Assembly (NCBI GenBank): GCA_019694595.1
Contig: JAIBBQ010000001.1
Span: forward strand, 121,270-185,269
Direction of reading: 5' to 3'
DNA from: Myxococcaceae bacterium
GTDB taxonomy: Bacteria; Myxococcota; Myxococcia; Myxococcales; Myxococcaceae
Length of the DNA: 64,000 nt
Made by a program: the position numbers and the translations under genes
Shown here: positions 40,657 to 50,381 of the stretch, piece after piece
Layout: every line of letters starts with the position of its first letter
Numbering within the stretch: the first letter of the stretch is position 1
Notes under the pieces: generated by a model
What the model was told of the DNA's origin: nothing
Database searches by the model: none
What the model saw: the letters and a program-made list of their open reading frames with translations, nothing else

Positions 40657-41604
40657 TCAGCTCTTCAGCGACGCGCCTTCGAGGAGGCGCTCGCACAGGT
40701 TCAAGAAGCTGATGCCGCGGCCCTGGGCGATCTTGGGCAGCAGGCTGGTGGCGGTCATGCCCGGCAGGGTGTTGAGCTCGAGCAGGTACACCTGCCCGTC
40801 GGGCGCGAGGATGACGTCGCTGCGCGAGGCGCCGCTGCAGCCGAGCGCGCGGTGCGCGGCGAGGCAGACCTGGTTCACCTTCTCGTAGGCCTCGGGGGGA
40901 ATCGGCGCGGGGAAGAGGTACTGGGTGCCGGAGCCTGCGCCGTACTTCGCCTGGTAGTCGTAGAACTCGCGGGCGGGGACGATCTCGATGACGCCCAGCG
41001 CTTCGTCGTCGAGCACCGCGCCCTGCACTTCCCTGCCCTTGATGAACTGCTCGACGAGGATGAGCCCGGCGTACTTCGCGGCGTCTTCCACCGCGGGGGC
41101 GTAGGCGTCCTTCGTCTTGCAGATGTGGATGCCGACCGAGCTGCCTTCGCGCGACGGCTTCACCACCCACGGCAGCGGAAAGTCGGGCGGCGAGGCGAGC
41201 GCCTGGGCCGCGGTGGCGTAGGCCTTCGACGGCGGCGTGGGCAGACCGTGGGCGACGAAGACCTGCTTGGTGAACACCTTCTCCATGCCCACCGCGGACG
41301 CGAGCACGCCGGACCCGGTGTAGGGGATGAAGAGCGATTCCAGGAGCCCCTGGATGGAGCCGTCTTCGCCGTAGCGGCCGTGGAGCGCGATGAAGGCGAC
41401 GTCGATCTTCTCCGCGGTGAGCCGGGTGGCGACGTCCTTGCCCACGTCGAGTTCCACCACGGTGTAACCGCCTTCGCGCAGCGCCTTGGCGACGGCGGCG
41501 CCGGTGCGCAGCGACACCTCGCGTTCCGACGACAGGCCGCCCATCAGCACGCCGATGCGCGAGCGTTTGAGCTGCTCGAGGGGAATCTTCGAGGGGGCGT
41601 TCAC
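40657..41604 (-). CDS. ddl: D-alanine--D-alanine ligase
   Basis: A 315-residue ATP-grasp enzyme. It has the N-terminal GGLSSEREVSLRTG, the ATP-binding WVVKPSREGSSVGI, the VPAREFYDYQAKYG omega-loop region and the metal-binding LELNTLPGMTATSL. It makes the D-Ala-D-Ala dipeptide added by MurF. The tyrosine in the FYDYQAKY region is that of D-Ala-specific enzymes, so lactate specificity is not expected. It starts at GTG overlapping the murB stop. It is slightly shorter than average but complete. Confidence 0.95.
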   Translation of the reverse strand: MNAPSKIPLEQLKRSRIGVLMGGLSSEREVSLRTGAAVAKALREGGYTVVELDVGKDVATRLTAEKIDVAFIALHGRYGEDGSIQGLLESLFIPYTGSGVLASAVGMEKVFTKQVFVAHGLPTPPSKAYATAAQALASPPDFPLPWVVKPSREGSSVGIHICKTKDAYAPAVEDAAKYAGLILVEQFIKGREVQGAVLDDEALGVIEIVPAREFYDYQAKYGAGSGTQYLFPAPIPPEAYEKVNQVCLAAHRALGCSGASRSDVILAPDGQVYLLELNTLPGMTATSLLPKIAQGRGISFLNLCERLLEGASLKS

Positions 41605-42530
41605 GGCAGAAACACTCCGAGGCGCTGGACTTCTGGGGTGAGCTCGACGCCGGTGGCCTCGCGCACGCGCTGCTGCGCGAGGTCCATGAGCGAGGTGACG
41701 TCCTTCGCGGTGGCCTGGCCGAGGTTGACGATCCAGTTCGCGTGGAGCGTGGAGAACTGCGCGTTGCCGATGCGGTGCCCTTTGAGCTTCACCGACTCGA
41801 TGAGCTGGCCGGCGAAGTGGCCCGGCGGGTTGGTGAAGACGCTGCCGAAGTTGGGCTGCGACAGCGGCTGGGTGCGCTTGCGGTAGCCGAGGTCCTCGTC
41901 CATGCGGCGCTGGGAGTCGGCGAGGTCGCCGTCGCGCAGCGCGAAGCGCACCCGCGTGACCACGCTGCCCGTCGGCAGCTCGGTGTGACGGTAGCGGAAC
42001 GAGAGGCCCTCGACGAAGCCGGCGCCGTCGGGCGTGGCGAGCTCGACGGCTTCCACGATGCTCATGCACTCGCCGTGCTTGGTGCCGGCGTTCATGGTGA
42101 CCGCGCCGCCCAGGGTGCCGGGGATGCCGGCGAGGAACTCCGCGCCCACCCAGCGGTGGAGCTTCATCAGGGTGACCACGCGCGCGATGGCGGCGCCCGC
42201 GCACACGGTCACCCGGCCGCGCTCGCCCACGCGCTCGATCTGCTCCGGCGCGAGGTCGGCGGGCAGCTTGAGCACGATGCCCGGCACGCCGCCGTCGCCC
42301 ACCAGCGTGTTGGCGCCGCCGCCCAGCACCGCGACCGGCACGCCGTGCTCTCGCGCGGCGCGCAGCACCCCCACCACCGCGTCGACGTTCGGCGGCCGCA
42401 CCAGGGCCTCGGCGGCGCCGCCCACGCGCACGCTGCACCAGGGTGCGAGCGGCGCATCGCGCTGCACGGCGGCGGCAGGCAGGCCTTCGAGCGCGGCGTC
42501 GAGCGCGGTGAGAGCGCGGGCGGGCATCAT
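41601..42530 (-). CDS. murB: UDP-N-acetylenolpyruvoylglucosamine reductase MurB
   Basis: A 309-residue FAD-dependent reductase. The flavin-binding [18 protein letters not shown], the catalytic-region [15 protein letters not shown] and the type II-like C-terminal [16 protein letters not shown] are present. The usual serine proton donor is here within GSVFTNP. It reduces enolpyruvyl-UDP-GlcNAc to UDP-MurNAc. The start overlaps the murC stop (ATGA), the stop overlaps the ddl start, so murC-murB-ddl are translationally coupled. Length is normal for the short (type II) class. Confidence 0.94.
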   Translation of the reverse strand: MMPARALTALDAALEGLPAAAVQRDAPLAPWCSVRVGGAAEALVRPPNVDAVVGVLRAAREHGVPVAVLGGGANTLVGDGGVPGIVLKLPADLAPEQIERVGERGRVTVCAGAAIARVVTLMKLHRWVGAEFLAGIPGTLGGAVTMNAGTKHGECMSIVEAVELATPDGAGFVEGLSFRYRHTELPTGSVVTRVRFALRDGDLADSQRRMDEDLGYRKRTQPLSQPNFGSVFTNPPGHFAGQLIESVKLKGHRIGNAQFSTLHANWIVNLGQATAKDVTSLMDLAQQRVREATGVELTPEVQRLGVFLP

Positions 42531-43954
42531 CCGTGGCTCCCGAGACGGGTGAGCAGCTCCGGGCCGGCGGAGGTGATGTCGCCGGCGCCCAGGGTGAGTA
42601 CGAGGTCGCCCGGCTGCAGCCGCTTCTCGAGCTGCCCGAGGAGCTCTGCGCGGGAATCGACGCAGGTGACGTCGGGGTGCCCGTGGGCGCGCACGGCTTC
42701 GGCGAGCGACTTGCCGCTGATGCCGGGAATGGGTTCCTCGCCCGCGGCGTAGATGCCGGTGAGGAAGAGCACGTCGGCGTCGTTGAAGGCGCTGACGAAG
42801 TCTTCCAGCAGATCGCGGGTGCGCGTGTAGCGGTGCGGCTGGAAGGCGACCACCAGGCGGCGGCCGAAGGCGCGGCGGGCTCCGGCGAGGGTGGCCTTCA
42901 CCTCGGCGGGGTGGTGGCCGTAGTCGTCGACCACCGTGATGCCTCGGGCCTCGCCGCGCACGGTGAAGCGGCGCTGCACGCCCTGGAAGTCGGCGAGCGC
43001 GGTGCGCACCACGTCGAGCGGCACGTGGAGCTCTTCGCAGACGGCGATGACTGCGAGCGCGTTGAGCGCGTTGTGGGCGCCGACCATCTTCACCGTGAAG
43101 TCGCCCAGCGGCTCGTCGCGGCGGAAGGCCTGGAAGCGGGTCGAGAACCCGTCGAGGTGCACGCCTTCGAGGCGGTAGTCGGCGGCGTGCGAGCTGCCGT
43201 AGGTGACCAGGCGCTTCTCGATGAGCGGCACCAGCGACTGCACGTTGGGGTGGTCGAGGCAGAGCACGTTGAGCCCGTAGAAGGGCACGCGGTTGCAGAA
43301 CTCGACGAAGGCGCCCTTGAGCGCGTCCAGGGTGCCGAAGTGGTCGAGGTGCTCGGGGTCGATGTTGGTGACGACGGTGATCGACGGGTGGAGCTTGAGG
43401 AACGAGCCGTCGGACTCGTCGGCCTCGACGACCATGAGCTCGCTCTTGCCGAGCTTGGCGTTGGAGCCGAGCGTGTTCACCTTGCCGCCGACCACGGCGG
43501 TGGGGTCCATGCCGGCGGCGGCGAGCACGGTGGCCACCATCGAGGTGGTGGTGGTCTTCCCGTGGCTGCCGGCGATGGCCACGGCGTACTTGAGCCGCAT
43601 CAGCTCGGCGAGCATCTCGGCGCGGGGAATGACGGGGATCTTCCGCACCCGGGCGGCGTCGACTTCGGGGTTGTCGCGCTTCACCGCGCTGCTCATCACC
43701 AGCACGTCGGCGTCGGTGAGGTTCTCGGCGCGGTGGCCGAAGGCGATGCGGGCGCCGAGCTGGCCGAGCCGGCGGGTGACGTCGGACTCCTTCATGTCGG
43801 AGCCGGAGACCCGGTAACCCAGGTTGAGCAGCACCTCGGCGATGCCGCTCATGCCGATGCCGCCGATGCCCACGAAGTGCACGTGGGCGTTCTGGCGGGT
43901 CTTGAAGCGGCTGCGCATCGGCGCACCGGGGGCGGACGGGGCAGAGCCGGTCAT
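42527..43954 (-). CDS. murC: UDP-N-acetylmuramate--L-alanine ligase MurC
   Basis: A 475-residue Mur ligase. It has the UDP-binding [15 protein letters not shown], the P-loop [14 protein letters not shown], and the C-terminal [15 protein letters not shown]. It adds L-Ala to UDP-MurNAc. The ATG at 43954 has a textbook AGGAGG upstream; it overlaps the stop of the second 33-codon ORF (ATGA). The first 18 residues are an extra Ser/Pro/Ala-rich lead before the family start ([17 protein letters not shown]). A longer in-frame start through the repeat is rejected because of the SD. Confidence 0.96.
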   Translation of the reverse strand: MTGSAPSAPGAPMRSRFKTRQNAHVHFVGIGGIGMSGIAEVLLNLGYRVSGSDMKESDVTRRLGQLGARIAFGHRAENLTDADVLVMSSAVKRDNPEVDAARVRKIPVIPRAEMLAELMRLKYAVAIAGSHGKTTTTSMVATVLAAAGMDPTAVVGGKVNTLGSNAKLGKSELMVVEADESDGSFLKLHPSITVVTNIDPEHLDHFGTLDALKGAFVEFCNRVPFYGLNVLCLDHPNVQSLVPLIEKRLVTYGSSHAADYRLEGVHLDGFSTRFQAFRRDEPLGDFTVKMVGAHNALNALAVIAVCEELHVPLDVVRTALADFQGVQRRFTVRGEARGITVVDDYGHHPAEVKATLAGARRAFGRRLVVAFQPHRYTRTRDLLEDFVSAFNDADVLFLTGIYAAGEEPIPGISGKSLAEAVRAHGHPDVTCVDSRAELLGQLEKRLQPGDLVLTLGAGDITSAGPELLTRLGSHG

Positions 43955-44052
43955 GACTGCCTCCTGCCTCGCGATGGCTCCCGCCCGCTTCGGCGGCGGG
44001 GCTGACGCCCCGTCCAACCGGTGACGGTCCGATCGAACGACCGAGCGCTCAT
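43951..44052 (-). CDS. Small basic ORF, second tandem copy, coupled to murC
   Basis: A 33-codon ORF ([20 protein letters not shown], then [13 protein letters not shown]). Its ATG overlaps the stop of the first copy and its TGA overlaps the murC ATG, so it joins the two in one coupled chain. It differs from the first copy at four of 98 bases, all changing residues (P8R, I9T, G31R, K32Q). Ten Arg in 33 residues make it strongly basic. No known family. It could be a real peptide or only a ribosome-carrying spacer produced by duplication. Confidence 0.4.
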   Translation of the reverse strand: MSARSFDRTVTGWTGRQPRRRSGREPSRGRRQS

Positions 44053-44146
44053 GACTTCCCCCTGCCTCGCGATGGCTCCCGCCCGCTTCGGCGGCGGGGC
44101 TGACGCCCCGTCCAACCGGTGACGATCGGATCGAACGACCGAGCGC
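43951..44146 (-). repeat. Two tandem copies of a 98-bp unit between murG and murC
   Basis: Copy one covers 43951-44048 and copy two 44049-44146, with four mismatches; both begin TCATGACT on the plus strand, and the same eight bases recur at 44147. Each unit includes hairpins GGGGC-GTCA-GCCCC and CCGCC...GGCGG. The period of 98 is not a multiple of three, yet both units stay open because each 102-base ORF overlaps its neighbour by four bases. Confidence 0.95.
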
Positions 44147-44150
44147 TCAT
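44049..44150 (-). CDS. Small basic ORF, first tandem copy, coupled to murG
   Basis: A 33-codon ORF ([20 protein letters not shown], then [13 protein letters not shown]) whose ATG overlaps the murG stop (ATGA) and whose stop overlaps the ATG of the second copy. GAGGAAG at the end of murG serves as its SD. The product would be small, highly basic and soluble. It belongs to no family that I recognise. Reading frames of both copies are free of stops over 33 codons, which is not remarkable alone at this GC content; the conserved overlaps are what suggest translation. Confidence 0.4.
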   Translation of the reverse strand: MSARSFDPIVTGWTGRQPRRRSGREPSRGRGKS

Positions 44151-45277
44151 GACTTCACTTCCTCGAGCTTGGGCCGCGAGCGGCCACTGGGGCCCCAGCG
44201 GCCGATCATCATCTCCACCAGCACGTCGGCGAGCTCCTTGGCGGCTTCGGGGCGCCCGAGCAGGCCAGCGGCCTTCTCCATCTTGGCGAGTGCCTTGGGG
44301 TCGCCGGCGAGGCGCTTGATCTCCGCGGCGAGCTTCTCGCCGGTGAGCTCGGCCTCGCGGAACATCACCGCGGCTCCCGCGTCGACCAGGCTCTGCGCGT
44401 TCTTCGCCTGGTGGTCGTCGGTCGCGAAGGGGAACGGCACCAGGATGCTCGCCTTCTTGCAGACGGTGAGCTCGGCGATGCTGGTGGCGCCGGCCCGGCA
44501 GACCACCAGGTCGGCGCGCGCGTAGGCTTCCGACATGTCGTCGATGAACTCGCGCACGTCGGCGGACACGCCGAGCTCGGCGTAGCGGGCCTTGGCCGCC
44601 TCGAGGTCGGCCTTCCCCGTCTGGTGGACGACGTGGAGCGAGTCCTTGAGCTCGCCCAGGTGGCCGAAGGCGTCGAGCACGCGGGCGTTGAGCCCCTTGG
44701 CGCCCAGCGAGCCGCCGAAGACGAGCAGCGAGAAGCGCTCGTGGGCGGTCTTGGAGTTGAGGAAGTTCTCCATCAGCTTGCGGCGGATGGGGTTGCCGAT
44801 GACGTGGCACTTGGCGGCGGCGAAGAAGGCCTTCGAGTCCTCGAAGGTGAGGAAGATCGACTGCACCACCTTGCCGAGGATGCGGTTGGTGAGCCCGGGC
44901 AACGAGTTCTGCTCCTGGATGGCGGTGGGCAGGCGCATCAGCCAGGCGGCCATCACCACCGGCCCCGACGAGTAGCCGCCGACGCCGACCACCACGTCGG
45001 GGCGGTAGCGCCGCAAGATGCCCACGGCCGCGAGGAACGACAGCGGGAGCGTGAGCAGCCCCAGCAGCAGCTTCACCGCGCCCATGCCCTTGAGGCCGCG
45101 CGACGGAATCGCCTCGAAGCGGAAGCCCGACGCGGGCACCACGCGGGCCTCGAGGCCGCGGTTGGTGCCGACGAAGATGACGTCGTTCTTGGGGTGACGC
45201 GTGGCGACCTCTTCCGCGAGCGCGATGCCCGGGAAGAGGTGCCCACCCGTTCCGCCGCCGGCGATGAGCACCCTCAC
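44147..45277 (-). CDS. murG: Lipid II synthase glycosyltransferase MurG
   Basis: A 376-residue GT28 enzyme. N-terminal AGGGTGGHLFPGIALAEE, acceptor-side GVGGYSSGPVVMAAWL, and donor-binding VVCRAGATSIAEL plus PFPFATDDHQAKNA are all present. It adds GlcNAc to lipid I to give lipid II at the inner leaflet of the membrane. It starts at a GTG overlapping the ftsW stop. Its stop begins the repeat-borne coupling chain to murC. The C-terminal end ([10 protein letters not shown]) is slightly longer than average. Confidence 0.96.
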   Translation of the reverse strand: MRVLIAGGGTGGHLFPGIALAEEVATRHPKNDVIFVGTNRGLEARVVPASGFRFEAIPSRGLKGMGAVKLLLGLLTLPLSFLAAVGILRRYRPDVVVGVGGYSSGPVVMAAWLMRLPTAIQEQNSLPGLTNRILGKVVQSIFLTFEDSKAFFAAAKCHVIGNPIRRKLMENFLNSKTAHERFSLLVFGGSLGAKGLNARVLDAFGHLGELKDSLHVVHQTGKADLEAAKARYAELGVSADVREFIDDMSEAYARADLVVCRAGATSIAELTVCKKASILVPFPFATDDHQAKNAQSLVDAGAAVMFREAELTGEKLAAEIKRLAGDPKALAKMEKAAGLLGRPEAAKELADVLVEMMIGRWGPSGRSRPKLEEVKS

Positions 45278-46464
45278 GCAGGGGCCTCGGAGGCGCCGCC
45301 GGTGACCGGCATCGGCGCCGGGGCCACGCGGCGCGCGGGCTTCACCACCCGCCGCTGGGCGCCTTCACCCGAGCCGCTGACCGACAGCAGGAGGCCGGCG
45401 GCCCCCATCAGGGTGATGAGCGAGCTGCCGCCGTAGCTGATGAAGGGGAGCGTGAGGCCCTTGGTGGGCAGCAGGCCCATCGCCACGCCCATGTTGATGA
45501 TGGCCTGGAAGGCGAAGAGCGCGGTGATGCCCAGGGCGAGGTAGGTGCCGAACGGCTCGGGCGAGCGCAGCGCCGCGCGCACGCCGCGCCAGATGATGAC
45601 GCCGAAGAGCCCCACCACCACCGCGACGCCGAGCAGGCCGAGCTCCTCGCCGATGATGGCGAAGATGAAGTCGGTGTGCGCCTCGGGGAGGAAGAAGAGC
45701 TTCTGGCGGCCGTCGCCCAGGCCGAGCCCGGTCCACCCGCCGGAGCCGATGGACATCAGCGACTCGACGACCTGGTAGCCGGAGCCCTTGCGGTCGGCCC
45801 ACGGGTCCCAGAAGGCAGCCAGCCGCTTGGCCCGGTACGGCGAGTGGGCGATGGCGGTCCACGCGAAGGGAATGCCCAGGAGCACCGAGCCGACGAGCCA
45901 CGACAGCTTGGCGCCGGCCGCGAAGAGCAGCACGAACATCATCACCAGCAGCGCCACCGAGCTGCCGAAGTCGGGCTCCGCCATGCAGAGCAGCACCAGG
46001 ATGCCGGCGAGCCCCAGGTGCGGCAGGAAGCCGATGGAGAAGGTGCGCATCTTCTCGCGCTTCTTGGCCAGCGAGTACGAGAGGTAGACGACCCAGGCGA
46101 TCTTGGCGATCTCCGCCGGCTGCAGCGAGACGCCAGGAAGGCGGATCCACCGGCGGGCGCCGCCGGCCGCGCTGCCCACGCCGGGGATGAGCACGGCGAC
46201 GAGCAGGACGAGCGCGAGGAGCAGGAACGGCCACGCGAGGCGAGCGACCCGCCGGTAGCCGAGCTTCATCGCCGCGGCCATGGCCACGAAGCCCAGGCCC
46301 GCGGCGATGGCCTGCCGCTTGAGGAAGAAGAACGAGTCGCCGAGCTTCTCGTGCGCGGTGATGGCGCTGGCGCTGTAGACCATCACCAGGCCGAGGCAGA
46401 CGAGGGCGAGGACGCAGCCGAGCAAGATCGGGTCGTACGCGAGCGGTTTGCGCTGTTCGTTCAT
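45274..46464 (-). CDS. ftsW: Lipid II polymerase / division protein FtsW
   Basis: A 396-residue SEDS family protein with about ten membrane helices. Family segments include RRWIRLPGVSLQPAEIAKIAWV, YRAKRLAAFWDPWADRKGSGYQVVESLMSI and LPEAHTDFIFAIIGEELG, the last carrying the conserved Asp-Phe region needed for activity. With FtsI it polymerises septal peptidoglycan. It overlaps murD upstream and murG downstream (ATGA and GTGA). The C-terminal 30 residues are Arg/Pro-rich and cytoplasmic. Confidence 0.96.
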   Translation of the reverse strand: MNEQRKPLAYDPILLGCVLALVCLGLVMVYSASAITAHEKLGDSFFFLKRQAIAAGLGFVAMAAAMKLGYRRVARLAWPFLLLALVLLVAVLIPGVGSAAGGARRWIRLPGVSLQPAEIAKIAWVVYLSYSLAKKREKMRTFSIGFLPHLGLAGILVLLCMAEPDFGSSVALLVMMFVLLFAAGAKLSWLVGSVLLGIPFAWTAIAHSPYRAKRLAAFWDPWADRKGSGYQVVESLMSIGSGGWTGLGLGDGRQKLFFLPEAHTDFIFAIIGEELGLLGVAVVVGLFGVIIWRGVRAALRSPEPFGTYLALGITALFAFQAIINMGVAMGLLPTKGLTLPFISYGGSSLITLMGAAGLLLSVSGSGEGAQRRVVKPARRVAPAPMPVTGGASEAPA

Positions 46465-47800
46465 GAGAGGGCTTTCACCAGCTGCTTGAAGGTGTCACCG
46501 CGGTGCTCGAAGTGCTGGAACTGGTCGTAGGACGCGCAGGCGGGCGACAGCAGCACCGCGTCGCCCCGGGTGGCGCGCGCCTTGGCCTCGGCGACCGCGC
46601 GCTCGAGGCTCTGGCAGTCGACCACCGTGAAGCCCTTGAAGGCCTCGGCGATGGCGGGGGCGTCCTGGCCGATGGTGAGCACGCCCTTCACCCGGCCCTT
46701 CGCCGCCTCGACCATCGGCGCGTACGGCGCGCCCTTGCCCTTGCCGCCGGCGATGAGCCACAGCGGGGTGGTGAGCGCGCGCAGCGCGACGAGCGTCGAG
46801 TCCACGTTGGTGGCCTTGGAGTCGTTGATCCATTCCACGCCGTCGAGCTCGCGAACGGATTCCAGCCGGTGCGGTAGCCCCGGGAAGGCGTCGAGCCCGC
46901 GCTGGATGGCGTCGCTCGACACGCCGGCGAGCGAAGCGAGCAGCGCCGCGGCCATCGCGTTCTGCACGTTGTGGGCGCCGCGCAGCGCGCGGGACCGCAC
47001 CTCGAAGCGCGGGCGGTCGCCGAAGAGGAACATGCAGCTCTGCCCTTCGCCGATGGCGACCCCGGTGAAACCGGCGTTGGTGCCGGTGAGCTGGGTGGTG
47101 AAGCCGAAGAGCCGCGTCCTGGCGTGCGCGCCCAGCCCCAGCACGTGGGGGTCGTCGGCGTTCACCACCGCGAAGCCGCTGGGGTCGAGCCGGCGGAAGA
47201 GGTTCGCCTTGGCGTCACCGTACGCGGCGTGGTCGGGGTAGCGGTCGAGGTGGTCGGGGGTGAGGTTGAGGATCGCGCCGCCGAGGAAGCGCGCGTCGAC
47301 CACCGACTCCAGCTGGAAGCTCGAGAGTTCGACGACGTGCCAGTCGTGCGGCTGCGCGCAGGCGTCGCTGAACGGCGTGCCCAGGTTGCCGCCGGTGAAG
47401 ACCTTCTTGCCGGTCTCCCGCATCAGCTGGCCGAGGAGCGCGGTGGTGGTGCTCTTGCCGTTGGTGCCGGTGACGCCGAGCAGGGGGCCGGCCCCGGGCG
47501 GCAGCAGACGGTAGGCGAGCTCGACTTCCCCGATGACCTTGGCCTGGGCGTCGAGCGCGGCGCGGATCTCCGGCTTGCTGCGCGGAACGCCCGGGCTCAA
47601 CACCACCACGTCGGCGCCGTCCCAGAAGCGCCTGGGCAGCGGGCCCACGGTGACGGCGACCCCACGAGCCTCGAGCCCCGCGTCACCGGCCTTCTCGTCG
47701 AACGCGGCCACCTTCACGCCGCGCGAGAGCAAGAGCTCGCACGCCGAGCGCCCCGACTTGCCGAGGCCGACCACCACCGCGCGCTGGAAGGGAGCGGAGG

Positions 47801-47804
<4 letters not shown>
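46461..47804 (-). CDS. murD: UDP-MurNAc-L-Ala--D-glutamate ligase MurD
   Basis: A 447-residue Mur ligase with VVVGLGKSGRSACELLLSRG at the UDP-binding end, P-loop GVTGTNGKSTTTALL, LTPDHLDRY and the DSKATNVDSTL region of the C-terminal domain. It adds D-Glu. The ATG at 47804 overlaps the mraY stop and starts right before the first strand; much longer upstream extensions in this frame run through mraY and are rejected. The end overlaps ftsW. Confidence 0.96.
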
Positions 47805-48967
<1,163 letters not shown>

Positions 48968-48970
48968 CGG

Positions 48971-50377
48971 TCAGTGCCCTCCCCCGCTGGCGCGGCCGGT
49001 GAGCGCGTCGACCGCGCGCTCGAGCCGCATGCCGCGGCTGCCCTTCACCAGCACCACGTCGCCCGCGCGCAGCTCGCCCTTCAGCCAGGCGAGCATCGGC
49101 TCCACCTCGGTGAAGTGCCGCGCGCGCTCGCCGAGCTTCTTCTTCGCCTCGGCGTGGGCGTGCGCCATGCGCGGGCCGAAGAACGCCGCCAGCGCGCACT
49201 GGTCGGACGCGCGCAGCCCGATCTGCCGGTGCAGGTCCTGCTCGTCGGGCCCGAGCTCGAGCATGTCGCCCAGCACGCCGACGGCGCGGCTCTCGACCGC
49301 CAGGCCCGAGAGCGCGTCGAGCGCGGCGATCATCGAGGCGGGGTTGGCGTTGTAGCAGTCGTCGATGACGGTGACGCCGTTCAACCCTTCGAGCACCTGG
49401 AGCCGCCGCGCGTGTGCCTGCGCCGCCTCGAGGCCGCGCACGCATTCCACCGGGGAGTACCCGAGCGCGAGCGCGAGCGCGAAGGCGCCGGTGGCGTTCG
49501 TCGCGTTGTGGTCGCCGATGAGGTTGAGCGCGACGCCGTGGTCCTGCCCCTGGTAGCGAATGGTGAGCTGCAGCCCGTCGCGCCCCTGGGGCTCGACCTT
49601 GACCAGCCGCACGTCGGCCTGCGCCGCGCGGCCGTAGGTGAGGCGCTTCACCTGCGGTCCGGCGCGCACGGCCTGGGCCACCACGCGCTCGTCGTCGAGG
49701 TTCACCACCGCGGTGGCGCCGGGCTCGAGCGCCTCGAAGAGCTCGCCCTTGGCGTTGGCCACGCCCTCGATGGTGCCGAGGAACTCGAGGTGCGCGGGCT
49801 GCACGATGGTGATGAGCCCCGCGTTGGGCCGGGCGATGCGCGCCAGGCGGCCGATTTCCCCCGCATGGTTCATGCCCATCTCCACCGCCGCGGCGACGTG
49901 GCGCGGCTCGAGGCCGAAGAGCGTCAGGGGCACGCCGATCTCGTTGTTCAAGTTGCCGTGGGTGCGCAGCGCCGGCCCGCGGGTCTCCAGGATCGCGGCG
50001 AACAGCTCCTTGGTGGTGGTCTTGCCGTTGGAGCCGGTGATGGCGCCGATGGGGCAGGTGAAGCGCTCGCGGTGGGCGCGGCCGAGCGCGCCGAGCGCGA
50101 CGAGCGAATCCGTCACCTCGTAGACCGCCACGTCGGGGCCGGGGTCCTTGCGGGGGCGGCCCTGCTCCACCACCACGCCGGCGGCGCCGCCTTCGGCCGC
50201 CTGGAACAGGAAGTCGTGCCCGTCGAAGCGCTCGCCCTTGAGCGCGACGAAGAGGCAGCCCGGCGAGAGCGCCCGGGTGTCGGTGCACACCGCTCCGTAC
50301 GACGCACGCGCGCCGATGCGCACCCGGGTGCCCCGGGTGGCCTGCAGCACCTGCTCCTCGGAGTAGCGGACCGCCAC
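48971..50377 (-). CDS. murF: UDP-MurNAc-tripeptide--D-Ala-D-Ala ligase MurF
   Basis: A 468-residue Mur ligase. P-loop GAITGSNGKTTTKELF, EMGMNHAGEIG, and IDDCYNANPASMIAALD are the MurF diagnostics. It adds D-Ala-D-Ala from Ddl, giving the pentapeptide precursor. It starts at GTG five bases after murE. The C-terminal residues GRASGGGH are an unstructured tail. Position between murE and mraY is canonical. Confidence 0.95.
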   Translation of the reverse strand: MAVRYSEEQVLQATRGTRVRIGARASYGAVCTDTRALSPGCLFVALKGERFDGHDFLFQAAEGGAAGVVVEQGRPRKDPGPDVAVYEVTDSLVALGALGRAHRERFTCPIGAITGSNGKTTTKELFAAILETRGPALRTHGNLNNEIGVPLTLFGLEPRHVAAAVEMGMNHAGEIGRLARIARPNAGLITIVQPAHLEFLGTIEGVANAKGELFEALEPGATAVVNLDDERVVAQAVRAGPQVKRLTYGRAAQADVRLVKVEPQGRDGLQLTIRYQGQDHGVALNLIGDHNATNATGAFALALALGYSPVECVRGLEAAQAHARRLQVLEGLNGVTVIDDCYNANPASMIAALDALSGLAVESRAVGVLGDMLELGPDEQDLHRQIGLRASDQCALAAFFGPRMAHAHAEAKKKLGERARHFTEVEPMLAWLKGELRAGDVVLVKGSRGMRLERAVDALTGRASGGGH

Positions 50378-50381
50378 GCGA

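Noticed and set aside
43951..44146. CRISPR-like or mobile repeat between murG and murC
   Set aside because: Two adjacent copies without spacers, no terminal inverted repeats and no transposase. The units fit coupled ORFs better.
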